Assembly (NCBI GenBank): GCA_022360015.1
Contig: JAKSDQ010000331.1
Coordinates: 1 to 64,000 of the forward strand
Length of the DNA stretch: 64,000 bases
Source of the DNA: Cytophagales bacterium
GTDB lineage: Bacteria; Bacteroidota; Bacteroidia; Cytophagales; Cyclobacteriaceae
Reading direction: 5' to 3'
The notes beneath the pieces were generated by a model. That model searched no databases. It worked only from the letters and a program-made list of their open reading frames with translations, and had not been told where the DNA came from. Below, piece by piece: positions 42,180 to 52,407 of this stretch. Within the stretch, counting starts at the first letter, position 1. Each line of letters begins with the position of its first letter. Both the position numbers and the translations under genes were made by a program.

Positions 42180-43361
42180 CTACTTAGGTGAAAGCCACGT
42201 TTGAGGGTCGAGTTTTTGGTTGTTTTTCCAGACTTGGAATTCCAGTTCGGAGACGCCGTTGTTGTCGGTGTAAACTTCGCCGATAACATCCCCCTCCCGG
42301 ATTTCCTGCCCGGTCTTTACCAGCACATTTTTCATCTTGGAATAGACCGTAAAGTATTCACCGTGTTTTACGATAACAGCGGTACCATTACCGGGAACCA
42401 ATGCAACCCGGAGCACCTTACCGGAGTATACAGACCTCACCTTCTGGTCTTTATTGGTCTGAATATCCACGCCATTGTTATTGACTACAATGCCTTTCAG
42501 GGTTTGATGGGCCTGGCGGCCGAAGCGGTTGGTGATAAACCCGGGAACGGGCCACAACATTTTTGATTTTTTACCCTCGAAAGACGATGAAGCTGCTACT
42601 TCCACCTTTGCCGAGGAGGCCCGGGCAATCTCTTTTTTCACAATATCTGCTATCAGTTTATCCAACCGTTTTGCCGCTTTTCTTCTATCAGCCAGCTCTT
42701 TTTTTATCTGCTTTTCTTTGGTGCCTAAAGACCTAATGATTCTATTTTGCTTTTTTTGCAGGTTGAGCAGGTTTTGGTTTTCTTTCAGTTGCAGGCCTAA
42801 AATATCTTCTTTCTCTTTGTGTTTTTCTTCCATCTGTACCCTTTGACGGCCCAGTGATTCTTTTACAATTTTTATTTGTTCCACCTGGTTGATGCGGGTT
42901 TCTCCATACTGTTCCAGGTACTTCATGCGCCTAAAAAACTCATTAAATGTTTGTACGGAAAAAAGAAAAACCAGCTTGTTATAGCTGTTAGAGGTTTTGG
43001 AAGCACTGTACAACATAGCAGCGTATTCATTTTTCAAGGTTTCAAGATCGCTGGCCATCGCGTTTTCGATGCTTTGTAATTCATTCAGTTCCGAGTTAAG
43101 CAAACCCAATTCCTTTTTTATCGAACCGATAAGGCTTTTTCTTGATTTTATCAACGCAGATAAGGCATTTAGCTGACCCAGACTGGCCTTCTTTTTTGTC
43201 TCCGTCTGTGCCAGAATTTTTTCTGCCTGGGCTATTTTTTTCAGGGTTTCCTTTTTCTCCTTCTCGAGTTTTTGCCGGTTGTTGTTTTGTCCCAAAACTG
43301 CCGGCGAATGTGTGAGTGTTAACAGTAATATGAAAGCAATAAGTAACCTACCTACGCGCAT
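42180..43361 (-). CDS. EnvC-like murein hydrolase activator (degenerate LytM/M23 domain)
   Basis: 393 residues. The signal peptide (IAFILLLTLTHSPAVLGQ) is followed by a long coiled coil (about residues 25-240), then a LytM domain (about 275-390). The metal ligands of active M23 peptidases are replaced: NNGVDIQ instead of H-x-GxD, YSKM instead of YxH, and ELEFQ instead of HLHFE. Loss of these residues is what marks EnvC-type activators of cell-separation amidases. It acts in the periplasm. It is the last gene of a three-gene overlapping unit with the DUF4292-type lipoprotein and the TPR protein. Confidence 0.87.
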   Translation of the reverse strand: MRVGRLLIAFILLLTLTHSPAVLGQNNNRQKLEKEKKETLKKIAQAEKILAQTETKKKASLGQLNALSALIKSRKSLIGSIKKELGLLNSELNELQSIENAMASDLETLKNEYAAMLYSASKTSNSYNKLVFLFSVQTFNEFFRRMKYLEQYGETRINQVEQIKIVKESLGRQRVQMEEKHKEKEDILGLQLKENQNLLNLQKKQNRIIRSLGTKEKQIKKELADRRKAAKRLDKLIADIVKKEIARASSAKVEVAASSSFEGKKSKMLWPVPGFITNRFGRQAHQTLKGIVVNNNGVDIQTNKDQKVRSVYSGKVLRVALVPGNGTAVIVKHGEYFTVYSKMKNVLVKTGQEIREGDVIGEVYTDNNGVSELEFQVWKNNQKLDPQTWLSPK

Positions 43362-44103
43362 ACTTCTGAGGAATATTAAATGGGAATTTCAATGGTTTTT
43401 CGGGGATTTCAGCTTTGCTGAAGACCAGGTTAATTTCCGTAAATAAAGTTCTGTTTCTATCATTATATTTTAGCGTTGCAGCGCTGGTAAACGGGAATGG
43501 TACTTCATTGACCATGTTAAAATCTTTGTAAAGCAAATTCAGGGTATTTCTTGTAGCCGCCTGCTCGATGGAAACTTTTTCCAGCCTTTGTGTGGACCGG
43601 CTTACATAATTTTCAATGGAATGAATATCTGATTTTTGCTTTATCAGGAAAAAATCACTTTGCCTGCTGACCTTGTCCCTTTTATCAAATGCAAACGGCA
43701 GATTCCCGATAAACATCGATTCTATTAATTGGTAGCTGATATCGAACTTATATTTTTCTGCCAGCTCATCATAATTATAACTATAGAATTCCTTATTAAT
43801 CCTGTCAATCATTGTTAAGGAGTCCTTGGTGATCAATACCCTGCCTCCTTCAATGCCCCCCACTCCGGAAAACTGTATCCAAATCAAGCTGTCTTTCCGT
43901 ATTCTGATATTTGCTTTTACACTTTGACGTTCATTGTTTTCCAGATAGTTGACTTTAGCCTTACCCCGTAAATAATCAAAGTCAAATTCTTTAATCTCCA
44001 GTTTATTTTTTTTTGCGGAAGAAACGGTGCCGGTTAGTTCCCTTTTGCAGGAATAAAATAAGGTAGTCAGGCAAATCAGGAGGAAGTAGTGCTTTTTATT
44101 CAT
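43348..44103 (-). CDS. DUF4292-type lipoprotein
   Basis: 251 residues with a lipoprotein signal ending TLFYSCKREL. Conserved-looking stretches include FDYLRGKAKVNYLENNERQ, IWIQFSGVGGIEGGRVLIT and DRINKEFYSYNYDEL, as in the DUF4292 family of Bacteroidota, which resembles LolB/LolA-type beta folds. Function is unproven; an envelope role is likely from the lipobox and from its neighbours. It overlaps envC by 14 bases and the upstream TPR gene by 8. Confidence 0.8.
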   Translation of the reverse strand: MNKKHYFLLICLTTLFYSCKRELTGTVSSAKKNKLEIKEFDFDYLRGKAKVNYLENNERQSVKANIRIRKDSLIWIQFSGVGGIEGGRVLITKDSLTMIDRINKEFYSYNYDELAEKYKFDISYQLIESMFIGNLPFAFDKRDKVSRQSDFFLIKQKSDIHSIENYVSRSTQRLEKVSIEQAATRNTLNLLYKDFNMVNEVPFPFTSAATLKYNDRNRTLFTEINLVFSKAEIPEKPLKFPFNIPQKYARR

Positions 44104-45820
44104 ATAACTTTCGGTCAGCGATTTTTTTATCTATAAACTCGGAGTTACCATCTAATTTCTTCGCTTTTTCCCATTGCTCAATAGCCATATCTTTTTCGCC
44201 AAGGCGGAACAGCACATCGCCATAATGTTCAATAATGGTACCGTTGGGTTCACCTGATTTTAACGCCCTCTCCAGATACTTTCGTGCATCCTTGTATTCT
44301 TTCAACATGTACAATACCCAGGCATGGGTGTCCAGGAAAGTAGCATTGTCCGGATTTTCTTTTACCAGTCGAAGTGACATTTTTTTGGCTAGATCCAGTT
44401 TTTCTTTTCTCAGGGCCAGATAATAACTATAATTATTTAATATAATGTAATTGTTCGGATCATGTTCCAACGCGGCTTCAAAAGCGGCATCTGATTTTTC
44501 ATATTCTTTTAAAGCACTGTAAGCTTCACCGAGCTGGCCGTTAAAAGCACCGGTGAGGTTATTATCTTTTTTTGCGAGTCTTTTGCCATATTCAAGTATT
44601 TCCGCTGCCTGTTCATAATCTTTCTTCACCACTTTGGAAGTGCCGTTATAAAAATAAATGATGGCCTGATTAGGAAAGATTTCCAGGGCAGCCTCGCTAT
44701 GGGCCAAAAGCCCGTCGATGTTGTTCAACTCCCATTCTATTTGTAAAATGTTGAGCCATACGTTAAAGTTGGAATTATCCAGTTCCAGTGCCTTCAGGTA
44801 TTTTTTAATGGCCTCTTTCTTCTTCCCGGTTTTTAAGAGAAAATCACCATAGATGATATAGGTGTTGGCCTCATCGGGATGCGACTTTTCAAGCTTTTCG
44901 GCCAGCTCAGCAGTAAATTCTTCCACATCTTTATCGGGCAACTGGCTGATAAAACCGGCCAACAACTGAATTTTGGTTTCTATGTTAAGCTCCGCGTTTT
45001 CAAAAACAATCTTCAGGTTATTTCTGGATTTTTCACTTTCACCATTCTTACGGTATATGTCGGATAACAACAACCGGCTGTTTGAATAGGAAGGATTGTC
45101 TTCATCCATTGCCTCGAGGTACTTTATGGCTTCATCGTACTTATTGTTGGAGATCAATATCTGCGCTAAATTAATCACGTACGACCCTTCCCCCGGATAA
45201 CTTTCCACCAATTCTTTTCCCTCCTGAACGGCCTTTTCAAGGTTGTTTTGTTTTAAATATACTTTCTGCTTGGCATAGGTAATTTCGGGCAGCTTTCCAA
45301 AAGACTTCTCGGCCCTGTTATAGGTAGCGATAGCCTTGTCGAGTTGATTGCCATACAGATAAATAGAAGCTAGGTCAAAAAGATATTCCCTTGAAGAGTC
45401 GATGGTATTGATCATTTCCTCATATATCTCGGCCGCCTCAGTGTACCGTGATTGCTTATTGTATACCTGGCCTACCAGCAAAAAATAGTATTTGTTTTCC
45501 TTACTCAATTGCAACGCCCTGACAGCATATTCCTCGGCTTTCTCATATTCTTCATTCTTAAGGTAGATTTCGCCGATTTTATAGTGAATAGTAGGGTTAT
45601 CGGGGTTGGTCTCCAAAGCATGCATGAAATAACCTAATGCCTTGGTATAATCTTCCAGTATGAAATACTTTTGCCCCTCAATAAAGTTTTTCTCGGAAGC
45701 AATCTTTTTTCTTTCATCGTTTAACTCACCTTTCTTGGGTTTTTGTGCCAGAGTAACTATGGTGGTTAAACCAAACATAGCTGCTAATATGAAAACGCTT
45801 AATCTTTTTTGAGTAGTCAT
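44096..45820 (-). CDS. Periplasmic TPR-repeat protein
   Basis: 574 residues. The N-terminal signal segment is SVFILAAMFGLTTIVTLAQ. At least a dozen 34-residue TPR units follow, for example FILEDYTKALGYFMHALETN, YKIGEIYLKNEEYEKAEEYA and YGDFLLKTGKKKEAIKKYLK. TPR arrays bind partner proteins. The conserved neighbours (DUF4292 lipoprotein, EnvC-like protein) suggest a scaffold in envelope or peptidoglycan maintenance; that is inference from gene order. Confidence 0.88.
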   Translation of the reverse strand: MTTQKRLSVFILAAMFGLTTIVTLAQKPKKGELNDERKKIASEKNFIEGQKYFILEDYTKALGYFMHALETNPDNPTIHYKIGEIYLKNEEYEKAEEYAVRALQLSKENKYYFLLVGQVYNKQSRYTEAAEIYEEMINTIDSSREYLFDLASIYLYGNQLDKAIATYNRAEKSFGKLPEITYAKQKVYLKQNNLEKAVQEGKELVESYPGEGSYVINLAQILISNNKYDEAIKYLEAMDEDNPSYSNSRLLLSDIYRKNGESEKSRNNLKIVFENAELNIETKIQLLAGFISQLPDKDVEEFTAELAEKLEKSHPDEANTYIIYGDFLLKTGKKKEAIKKYLKALELDNSNFNVWLNILQIEWELNNIDGLLAHSEAALEIFPNQAIIYFYNGTSKVVKKDYEQAAEILEYGKRLAKKDNNLTGAFNGQLGEAYSALKEYEKSDAAFEAALEHDPNNYIILNNYSYYLALRKEKLDLAKKMSLRLVKENPDNATFLDTHAWVLYMLKEYKDARKYLERALKSGEPNGTIIEHYGDVLFRLGEKDMAIEQWEKAKKLDGNSEFIDKKIADRKLYE

Positions 45821-46053
45821 TATTTCAATCTAACGGAAATACTAATTTCTTTTATTATCCCAACAAAAATCATACAATTTGTATATCATAACAAGCAAAT
45901 AGTTGGCCAGGCTTAACCCAGGTGGTATTAGAGGCAAAATATCCGCTTTAAAAAGTTATCATATATTAAATAACGGTTTTTGCAGTAATTTGTGAAGTAA
46001 AAATACAATGTTTTGGCCGAAAAGGGAAAAAAATGTCTGCCTTCGCCTTAAAT

Positions 46054-47544
46054 TTAGCGTTTCATCAGATTTTTTCTTTCCACCAAAAAAACAACACCGA
46101 CCAGCACAAATGTGATAACCAGCTTTATGGGGTATTCCAGGCTTTTGTTCTCAAGGCTTAAAAAACCAAGAACATAAACGGCCAGTATACCAGCCAGCAG
46201 GTAAAGAAATGCCACTTTAAGATTATATGGGATAGGAAAGTGTTTTTGGCCGTAGCCATAACAAACAACCGCCATGGTAAAATAAGCCAGTATGCTGGCA
46301 TAGGCAGGCGCTATGTAACCCACTTTGGGTATCAAAAAGAAATTGGCAGTGATGGTGATAAAAGCCCCTGTCAGGGCAAAATAGGCCCCGAAAATGGTTT
46401 TATCGATAATCTTAAACCAAATTGCGAAGTTAGTATAAACTCCCATAAACAATTTTCCTATCAGCAGCCAGGGTACCACCATCAGGGCTTCCCTGAACTC
46501 CGGGCTTCTCAACAATTCCGTGGCAATAAATTCCTTATTGACGCTAACACCCACAAAAACTATGACAGCGGCAATGACAAAATAGTGGAACACACGTGCA
46601 AACAGGTCAGGGGCGTTTTTATCTTTGGCACTTGAGAAGAAAAAGGGTTCGGCGGCAAATCTGAAAGCCTGATTCCCTAAGATCATCAGCACACTTAGCT
46701 TCACACTGGCCCCATAGATACCTTGTACATCCTGATTGGTTTTTCCAGGATAAAAACCTTCAGGCAGCAAGTCGCCCAGTAAAATGATATCGAGCCTCTC
46801 ATTGGTAATACCGGCAATTCCGGTAATGGTGATAGGCAAAGCATACCAAAACATTGGTTTGAAAGCTTGCCAGTTGATTCTGAAACGGATTTGCAGGATC
46901 GGTTTAAGAAGAAAAATGATATAAAACGCATTGGCAATTAAATTGGCGATGATAATATATTCCACGCCGTAATCCGGGATGAAAAACAGATCGACCAAAG
47001 GTTTTAAAACCGGCAAAAAAGATCCTTCATGAATTTTGGGACAAATACCAAGTAGAAAAATCTGAAGGACTATGACCAGAACCACATTAACCAGCCTGTA
47101 CACCGCAAACCTGACCGGTTTATTTTGGTATCTTAGTTGAGCAAAAGGCAGGGCGACCAGGGCATCTATCCACAAGATTACGGCCAACCATATGATGTAG
47201 TGGGCTTTTCCTTCATAACCCAGTAAAGAGGCAATGGTTGGTGAAAATATGACGAGGTTAACTGAGACAAACGTACTCAGGTAAAAAACGAAGGAACCGG
47301 CATTCCGGTAAGCTTCCCGGGGATTCGCTTTATTGGCAAACCTGAAAAAGGTGGTTTCCATCCCGAAGGAATAAACCATGATAATGTAGGCTACATAAGT
47401 GTACAGGTCACTGTAAACACCATATTGCGTAGTATTCAGCACATCGGTGTGCAGTGTAACGAGTAAATAATTTAGAAATCTGCCCAGAATACTGGGTACC
47501 CCGTAGATGGCGGTTTGACCGGCTAATTTTTTGAGCGGGTTCAT
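46054..47544 (-). CDS. Polysaccharide/lipid-oligosaccharide flippase (MATE/Wzx type)
   Basis: 496 residues with 12-14 membrane helices. The start KLAGQTAIYGVPSILGRFLNYLLVT and FGMETTFFRFANK are typical of Wzx/MurJ-like exporters of the MOP superfamily, which flip lipid-linked saccharides. It is a single gene 24 bases before the crotonase gene on the same strand. No glycosyltransferase genes surround it, so the substrate is unknown. Confidence 0.88.
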   Translation of the reverse strand: MNPLKKLAGQTAIYGVPSILGRFLNYLLVTLHTDVLNTTQYGVYSDLYTYVAYIIMVYSFGMETTFFRFANKANPREAYRNAGSFVFYLSTFVSVNLVIFSPTIASLLGYEGKAHYIIWLAVILWIDALVALPFAQLRYQNKPVRFAVYRLVNVVLVIVLQIFLLGICPKIHEGSFLPVLKPLVDLFFIPDYGVEYIIIANLIANAFYIIFLLKPILQIRFRINWQAFKPMFWYALPITITGIAGITNERLDIILLGDLLPEGFYPGKTNQDVQGIYGASVKLSVLMILGNQAFRFAAEPFFFSSAKDKNAPDLFARVFHYFVIAAVIVFVGVSVNKEFIATELLRSPEFREALMVVPWLLIGKLFMGVYTNFAIWFKIIDKTIFGAYFALTGAFITITANFFLIPKVGYIAPAYASILAYFTMAVVCYGYGQKHFPIPYNLKVAFLYLLAGILAVYVLGFLSLENKSLEYPIKLVITFVLVGVVFLVERKNLMKR

Positions 47545-47568
47545 GAGTGGCTCGAATGTGTCTTAAGC

Positions 47569-48354
47569 CTATTCACCCTTAAAAGCCGGTGCTCTTTTCT
47601 CTAAAAATGCTGAGGTCCCCTCTTTGAAGTCTTCTGATTTACAACAATTTGAAAAGCTGTTGGCCTCAGTTTGGTACCCCTTTTCTTCAGGGTGGAAAAC
47701 GGCATTAACACAGTTTATGACCATGCTCACTGCCAACGGGGCTTTGCTGATAATCTTTTTTAGCAGTTCACGGCACTTGGGAAGTAAGTCAGCCTCGTCC
47801 TTCACTACATGGTTTACCAACCCCAGTTGTTCCGCCCGTTTGGCAGAAATCATTTCACCGGTCATCATCATTTCCAGGGCCTTGCCTTTTCCTATCAATT
47901 GGGTTAGTCTTTGTGTGCCACCATAGCCTGGAATAATACCCAGGTTAACCTCAGGCTGACCAAATTTTGCATGTTCAGTGGCCACACGCAAATGGCAAGC
48001 CATGGCTAATTCACACCCACCGCCCAGCGCGAAACCGTTAATGGCGGCAATAACAGGTTTAGGGCAGTTTTCAATAGAAAAAAAAGCTTCCTGTCCCTGC
48101 TCGGCAAATTTTCTTCCATATACCTCATTTAACTCAGCAATCTCTTTGATATCGGCACCCGCTACAAAAGCCTTATGCCCTGCCCCGGTGAAAATGACGC
48201 CCTGTACCTTTTTGTCATCGTAAGCATCCTCAATCGCCGTCTTTATTTCGCTGACAGTGGCCGCGTTTAACGCGTTCAGCTTATCGGGCCTGTTAATGGT
48301 AAGTGTCAGGATGCCTTCGCGGATTTCTGAGATTAAATTTTGGTAATCTGCCAT
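47569..48354 (-). CDS. Enoyl-CoA hydratase/crotonase family protein
   Basis: 261 residues. The oxyanion-forming motif is FVAGADIKEIAELN. The two catalytic Glu residues are visible in GGGCELAMACHLRVAT and FGQPEVNLGIIPGYGGTQRL, so it should hydrate 2-enoyl-CoA, as in short-chain fatty-acid or butyrate-type metabolism. It is followed at 24 bases by the flippase gene and preceded by the dehydrogenase gene (56 bases). Exact substrate is unknown. Confidence 0.92.
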   Translation of the reverse strand: MADYQNLISEIREGILTLTINRPDKLNALNAATVSEIKTAIEDAYDDKKVQGVIFTGAGHKAFVAGADIKEIAELNEVYGRKFAEQGQEAFFSIENCPKPVIAAINGFALGGGCELAMACHLRVATEHAKFGQPEVNLGIIPGYGGTQRLTQLIGKGKALEMMMTGEMISAKRAEQLGLVNHVVKDEADLLPKCRELLKKIISKAPLAVSMVINCVNAVFHPEEKGYQTEANSFSNCCKSEDFKEGTSAFLEKRAPAFKGE

Positions 48355-48409
48355 ATTGAAAATATGTTTTTTTCAAAGATAACACCTGCCTTATGAAACA
48401 CCAATTTAA

Positions 48410-49363
48410 TTAAGAAAATTGACCTGAGCGTTTTTTTAGATTGTCCAGAATATCCCTGGTCATTTTTTCAAGATTAAATTCCGGTTGCCAACCCCAATCT
48501 TCCCTTGCCGCGGAGTCATCGATGCTGTTGGGCCATGAATCGGCGATGGATTGTCGAAAATCGGGTTTATACCTGATAGTAAAATCCGGCAGATGACAGC
48601 GGATCGATTTGGCAATATCGTCCGGACTAAAGCTCATGGCAGCCAGATTATAGCTGGACCGGACCGAAATGTTGGTTTTCTCAGCGTCCATTAAATCTAT
48701 GGTAGCTTTGATAGCATCGGGCATATACATCATCGGCAGCAAGGTATCTTTTTCCAGAAAACAGTCAAAAACCTGCCCTGCCAGGGCTTTGAAATAAATA
48801 TCCACGGCATAGTCGGTGGTACCACCTCCCGGCATGGCCTTGTAACCGATCAGCCCCGGATACCGGATACTTCTCACATCGACACCGTATTTTAGAAAAT
48901 AATACTCACACCATCTTTCACCGGCCAGTTTGCTGATGCCATAGACCGTGTTTGGGTTCATGATCGTGTTTTGAGGAGTGAGATCGCGGGGCGTGTCAGG
49001 GCCGAATGTAGCGATGGAACTCGGCCAATAGATTTTGTTTATTTTTTTTTCCCGGGCAATGTCCAGACTGTTGATCAAACCGTCCATATTCAACTTCCAG
49101 GCAAATTTGGGATTTTTTTCCCCGATTGCCGACAAGATGGCAGCTAAATTGTAAATTTCATCAATTCGATGTTTATCCACAATCTCACCAAAACTCTTTT
49201 TGTTTAAAACATCCAGGTGCTCAAAAAAATCATCGGCCAGATCCATCTTTGGTGCGTTAATATCAGAGGCAATGACATTTTCGTGGCCGTAGCGCTGGCG
49301 CAATGTGGCTGTCAACTCATAACCGAGCTGGCCACAGGCGCCAATAATCAAAATTTTCTTCAT
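48410..49363 (-). CDS. tdh: SDR-type L-threonine 3-dehydrogenase
   Basis: 317 residues. The NAD-binding motif is IIGACGQLGYELTATLRQ; the active-site Tyr and Lys appear in NTVYGISKLAGERW. YNLAAILSAIGEKNPKFAW and IRYPGLIGYKAMPGGGTTDY fit the short-chain (SDR) threonine dehydrogenases that oxidise threonine to 2-amino-3-ketobutyrate. Its divergent neighbour kbl codes the enzyme that uses that product, which strongly supports the assignment. It is not the zinc-dependent Tdh. Confidence 0.87.
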   Translation of the reverse strand: MKKILIIGACGQLGYELTATLRQRYGHENVIASDINAPKMDLADDFFEHLDVLNKKSFGEIVDKHRIDEIYNLAAILSAIGEKNPKFAWKLNMDGLINSLDIAREKKINKIYWPSSIATFGPDTPRDLTPQNTIMNPNTVYGISKLAGERWCEYYFLKYGVDVRSIRYPGLIGYKAMPGGGTTDYAVDIYFKALAGQVFDCFLEKDTLLPMMYMPDAIKATIDLMDAEKTNISVRSSYNLAAMSFSPDDIAKSIRCHLPDFTIRYKPDFRQSIADSWPNSIDDSAAREDWGWQPEFNLEKMTRDILDNLKKRSGQFS

Positions 49364-49474
49364 CTATTTGGATTTATGTGCGCGAAAATAAGAATTATCA
49401 TCAATAATATTGCAAATGACCCGGGTAGTTTTGATTATTGTGGAATTAATAAATAATGTAAAGTCAAAAAGATC

Positions 49475-50665
49475 ATGTACGATACCCTAAAGCCATTTTT
49501 GGAAAAAGAGTTGGCGGAAATAAAAGCAGCCGGCCTGTTTAAAAATGAAAGAATTATTACAACTCCGCAGGGAGCTGATATAAAAACTTCGTATGGGGAA
49601 GAAGTTATAAACTTTTGTGCCAACAACTACCTGGGACTTTCTTCCCATCCCAAAGTTCTGGAAGCGGCCAAGAAAACCATCGATACCCATGGTTTTGGTA
49701 TGTCGTCGGTCCGGTTTATCTGCGGCACCCAGGATATCCATAAGCAGTTGGAAGAGAAAATATCAGCTTTTTTGGGAACAGAGGACACTATATTATATGC
49801 TGCGGCTTTCGATGCCAATGGAGGTGTTTTTGAGCCGTTGTTTGGCCCGGATGATGCAATCATATCTGACGCCCTGAATCATGCTTCAATTATTGATGGG
49901 GTGCGGTTGTGTAAAGCACAGCGCTTCAGATTCAAACATAATGACATGGATGACCTGGAAACACAACTTAAAAACGCAGCCGGTTGCCAGCAAAAAATCA
50001 TTGTTACAGATGGTGTATTTTCTATGGATGGTACCATTGCCAGGCTGGATGAGATCTGCGACCTTGCTGACCGGTATCAGGCATTGGTTATGTCTGACGA
50101 ATGCCATGCAACAGGTTTTATGGGAAAAACGGGCAAGGGTGTGCATGAGTACAGAGGTGTGATGGACAGGATAGATATAATTACCAGTACGCTGGGAAAA
50201 GCACTGGGAGGAGCATCCGGTGGTTTTACCTCCGGGAAAAAAGAAATCATTGAAATGCTGAGGCAACGCTCCAGACCTTATCTTTTTTCAAATACCCTGG
50301 CCCCTTCCATTGTTGGTGCTTCTCTGGCGGTTTTTGACATGCTTACTGAAACGACCGAACTCCGGGATAAACTGGAAGATAACACCAGGTACTTCAGGAG
50401 TAAAATGACAGCGGCCGGGTTTGATATTAAACCCGGGGAGCACCCTATTGTTCCTATCATGCTGTATGATGCGGTTTTGTCACAGCAATTTGCCGAAAAG
50501 CTGCTTGAAAAAGGGATTTATGTAATAGGCTTCTATTTTCCGGTAGTTCCCAAAGGACAGGCCAGAATCAGGGTGCAGATATCAACCATTCATGAAAAGT
50601 ATCATTTAGATGCAGCGATTCAGGCTTTTACGGAAGTCGGAGAGCAGTTGGAAGTGCTGAGTTAA
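49475..50665 (+). CDS. kbl: Glycine C-acetyltransferase (2-amino-3-ketobutyrate CoA ligase)
   Basis: 396 residues, the family length. The PLP enzyme converts 2-amino-3-ketobutyrate and CoA to glycine and acetyl-CoA. Family features are [40 protein letters not shown] and [10 protein letters not shown]. The PLP-binding Lys is in [17 protein letters not shown]. With the divergent tdh it forms the threonine-to-glycine route, with shared upstream DNA of about 110 bases. Confidence 0.95.
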   Translation: MYDTLKPFLEKELAEIKAAGLFKNERIITTPQGADIKTSYGEEVINFCANNYLGLSSHPKVLEAAKKTIDTHGFGMSSVRFICGTQDIHKQLEEKISAFLGTEDTILYAAAFDANGGVFEPLFGPDDAIISDALNHASIIDGVRLCKAQRFRFKHNDMDDLETQLKNAAGCQQKIIVTDGVFSMDGTIARLDEICDLADRYQALVMSDECHATGFMGKTGKGVHEYRGVMDRIDIITSTLGKALGGASGGFTSGKKEIIEMLRQRSRPYLFSNTLAPSIVGASLAVFDMLTETTELRDKLEDNTRYFRSKMTAAGFDIKPGEHPIVPIMLYDAVLSQQFAEKLLEKGIYVIGFYFPVVPKGQARIRVQISTIHEKYHLDAAIQAFTEVGEQLEVLS

Positions 50666-50684
50666 GTAGAAAAAGGGTGGCGTT

Positions 50685-51548
50685 TTACTTTAATGCGACC
50701 AGCTCGAGACCTATCAGATCAATTAGCTTTTCTTTTTGATGCTGTGTCAGGTTGGGGTCACCCAAAAAACTCCTTGCTGCCAACTGCCGGAATGCCCGGA
50801 TTCTTTTTGAATCATACAGTGCAAATGACTTTTGTATGGAAGCGGCTGCTTTGAAGACCTTTTTTTGGTTATAGTAATATACGGCATTATTATAATGAAG
50901 CAATCCGGCTAACTCTGTCAGGCTGATATTTTTATGATTAATGGCCACAACATATTGATACAATTGCTCATGAGAGCCAACACTGAGGTTATTGTTGCTG
51001 TTATCTTTGTCAACGTAGTATCTGATCCTGTCTGCTATTTCTTTCGGATTGTCGTTTAAACCGCCGGTAGGATCTGTTGACTCTATAAGGAATTGTCGAT
51101 CTCCCGATTTGGCAATTATCAATACATGAAAATCAAACTCTTTGATTTCGTAATCCATGCCGAGATAGTCCAATAATAAGGCGTAAAAAGCCGTCCCAGA
51201 GACACAATCGTAGGTTCCCCGTTCCAGTATATCCTCGACGGAGGTGTGGGGTTGGTAGTGTTTGAGATACTTTCTGTGGGTTTTATAGAATAAATAATTG
51301 AAAAATTTATTGTCGCTTTTAATCCGTGTTCTCTTCTGGCCTAGTTTATCCAAATAGATTCTGAGATCCGGTAATACACTATTTTTACTTTTATTTGTCT
51401 CATTTACCGTACCCAAAAATAGCGGAAGGTGCTTGTTGATGCCATCTGTGTTTCCTGCCACCCCGGCCTTGTTCATATCGGTTTGTCCTATCGATTCGGC
51501 ATAAATCGACAACAGTAAAAAGGGTAATATGGTAAATAGTGTTTTCAA
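50685..51548 (-). CDS. Secreted transglutaminase-like protein
   Basis: 287 residues. The signal peptide (FTILPFLLLSIYAESIGQT) suggests export. The Cys-His-Asp triad of the transglutaminase/papain-like fold is visible: TYDCVSGTAFYALLLDYLG with Cys near residue 120, DFHVLIIAK with His near 148, and ESTDPTGG with Asp. The C-terminal 80 residues look helical (TPR-like AASIQKSFALYD). Such proteins may be proteases or peptide cross-linkers; the substrate is unknown. It is convergent with kbl. Confidence 0.72.
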   Translation of the reverse strand: MKTLFTILPFLLLSIYAESIGQTDMNKAGVAGNTDGINKHLPLFLGTVNETNKSKNSVLPDLRIYLDKLGQKRTRIKSDNKFFNYLFYKTHRKYLKHYQPHTSVEDILERGTYDCVSGTAFYALLLDYLGMDYEIKEFDFHVLIIAKSGDRQFLIESTDPTGGLNDNPKEIADRIRYYVDKDNSNNNLSVGSHEQLYQYVVAINHKNISLTELAGLLHYNNAVYYYNQKKVFKAAASIQKSFALYDSKRIRAFRQLAARSFLGDPNLTQHQKEKLIDLIGLELVALK

Positions 51549-52236
51549 AGATTATATCTAATGTTAAGAGAATGTTAACTAATATAAAACTAAAGATAAC
51601 GTAAAATTAACAATTATTTAACAATAGAAAGTTGGAAATTTTACGAATTTTACCTGTGTAAGGTTTCTTGATTTTTAGTAATTCTTCAGGTGAAAACCAT
51701 AAGTACATCACTTTTTTCTGGCAAATTTAGGCTGATCTCTATTGTTAGTGTTAACAGAAAAGTATTAAAAAATAATAGAATAATACCAAAAAAATGAAGG
51801 ATTTTATCGATTTTGTTGAATTTCCGGTACATCTCGCCCCAACTTCCGGTTTTACGTGTTCCCGGGTTTGAAAGCATCATGCAAGCGTCTCATGGCTCTT
51901 GCCCAACTTAATCATGTGCTTTTATTTTTATTTTTTTTGTCGAAAACGTTGCGCAACAGCCACAAGACGCTTCCACCATCCCATACCCTTAATTGATAAG
52001 AGGATGCCATGATTTCATAACCCCCGGCCCAAGGATGTATCCCCAAAAATAATTGACAATTTTCCATTGTCAATTGTCAATTACCCCTAGTTGTTAAAAC
52101 AAATTATACTTATTTGTTGGCCTTAGTCTTAGAATTACGAGTCCCGGATTGCGGGTTAGCGTCAAACCCGCAACCCCAACCTCGCAGCCCGTAATCCGCA
52201 ACCCCCAAAACAATTTCATCATGTTTCTTTCAAAAA
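51549..52236. repeat. Gene-free region with dispersed repeats and hairpins
   Basis: 51880-51990 carries the composite module seen at 24.6 kb (GCGTCTC...CATGTGC...TATTTTTATTTT, CGAAAACGTT, GCAACAGCCAC, GACGCTTCCACCATCC) without the inserted GTGTCTC hairpin. At 52050-52083 lies an ATTGTCAATTGTCAATTA repeat related to 30849-30874. At 52149-52173 TTGCGGGTT and AACCCGCAA make a perfect 9-bp hairpin within text that repeats GTAATCCGCAACCC. A 64-codon minus-strand frame here (51686-51880) looks random. Confidence 0.6.
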
Positions 52237-52268
52237 TTTGGAAACAAACTAATTTGTGTTTACGTTTG
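52237..52268 (+). promoter_or_regulatory. Promoter of the methionine operon
   Basis: TTTG at 52237-52240, 20 bases, TACGTTTG at 52261-52268: an exact match to the Bacteroidota -33/-7 consensus and spacing. Transcription would start near 52273-52276, about 15 bases before the SAM-I aptamer. Confidence 0.65.
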
Positions 52269-52290
52269 TATTCTCAAGTCAATTAAATAT

Positions 52291-52402
52291 TAATTGATTT
52301 ATAAAGAAGCGTTAAGAGACAGGCTCGATGAAACGCTAGCAACCTGAACACTTGTTCAAGGTGCTAATTCCTGATCCCAGTTGGGAAAATATAAATTGAT
52401 TA
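52291..52402 (+). ncRNA. SAM-I (S-box) riboswitch
   Basis: The closing helix P1 pairs 52291-52303 (TAATTGATTTATA) with 52390-52402 (TATAAATTGATTA) over 13 positions including two G-U pairs. The core shows the S-box marks CTCGATGAAACGCTAGCAAC and GGTGCTAATTCCTG, with a P4 hairpin TCCCAGTTGGGA. S-box RNAs bind S-adenosylmethionine and turn off methionine genes. It sits directly upstream of metY-metX-hom. No T-tract terminator follows before metY, so control is probably translational, by Rho, or by way of the leader ORF that starts 6 bases after P1. Confidence 0.9.
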
Positions 52403-52407
52403 GCAAT

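Noticed and set aside
42180-43361. Active M23 endopeptidase
   Set aside because: The zinc ligands of the LytM domain are replaced (N, K and E/Q at the usual His positions), which fits a non-catalytic EnvC-type activator.
51686-51880. 64-residue minus-strand ORF
   Set aside because: Random-looking composition with a hydrophobic core, overlapping the repeat module; no family resemblance or start context.
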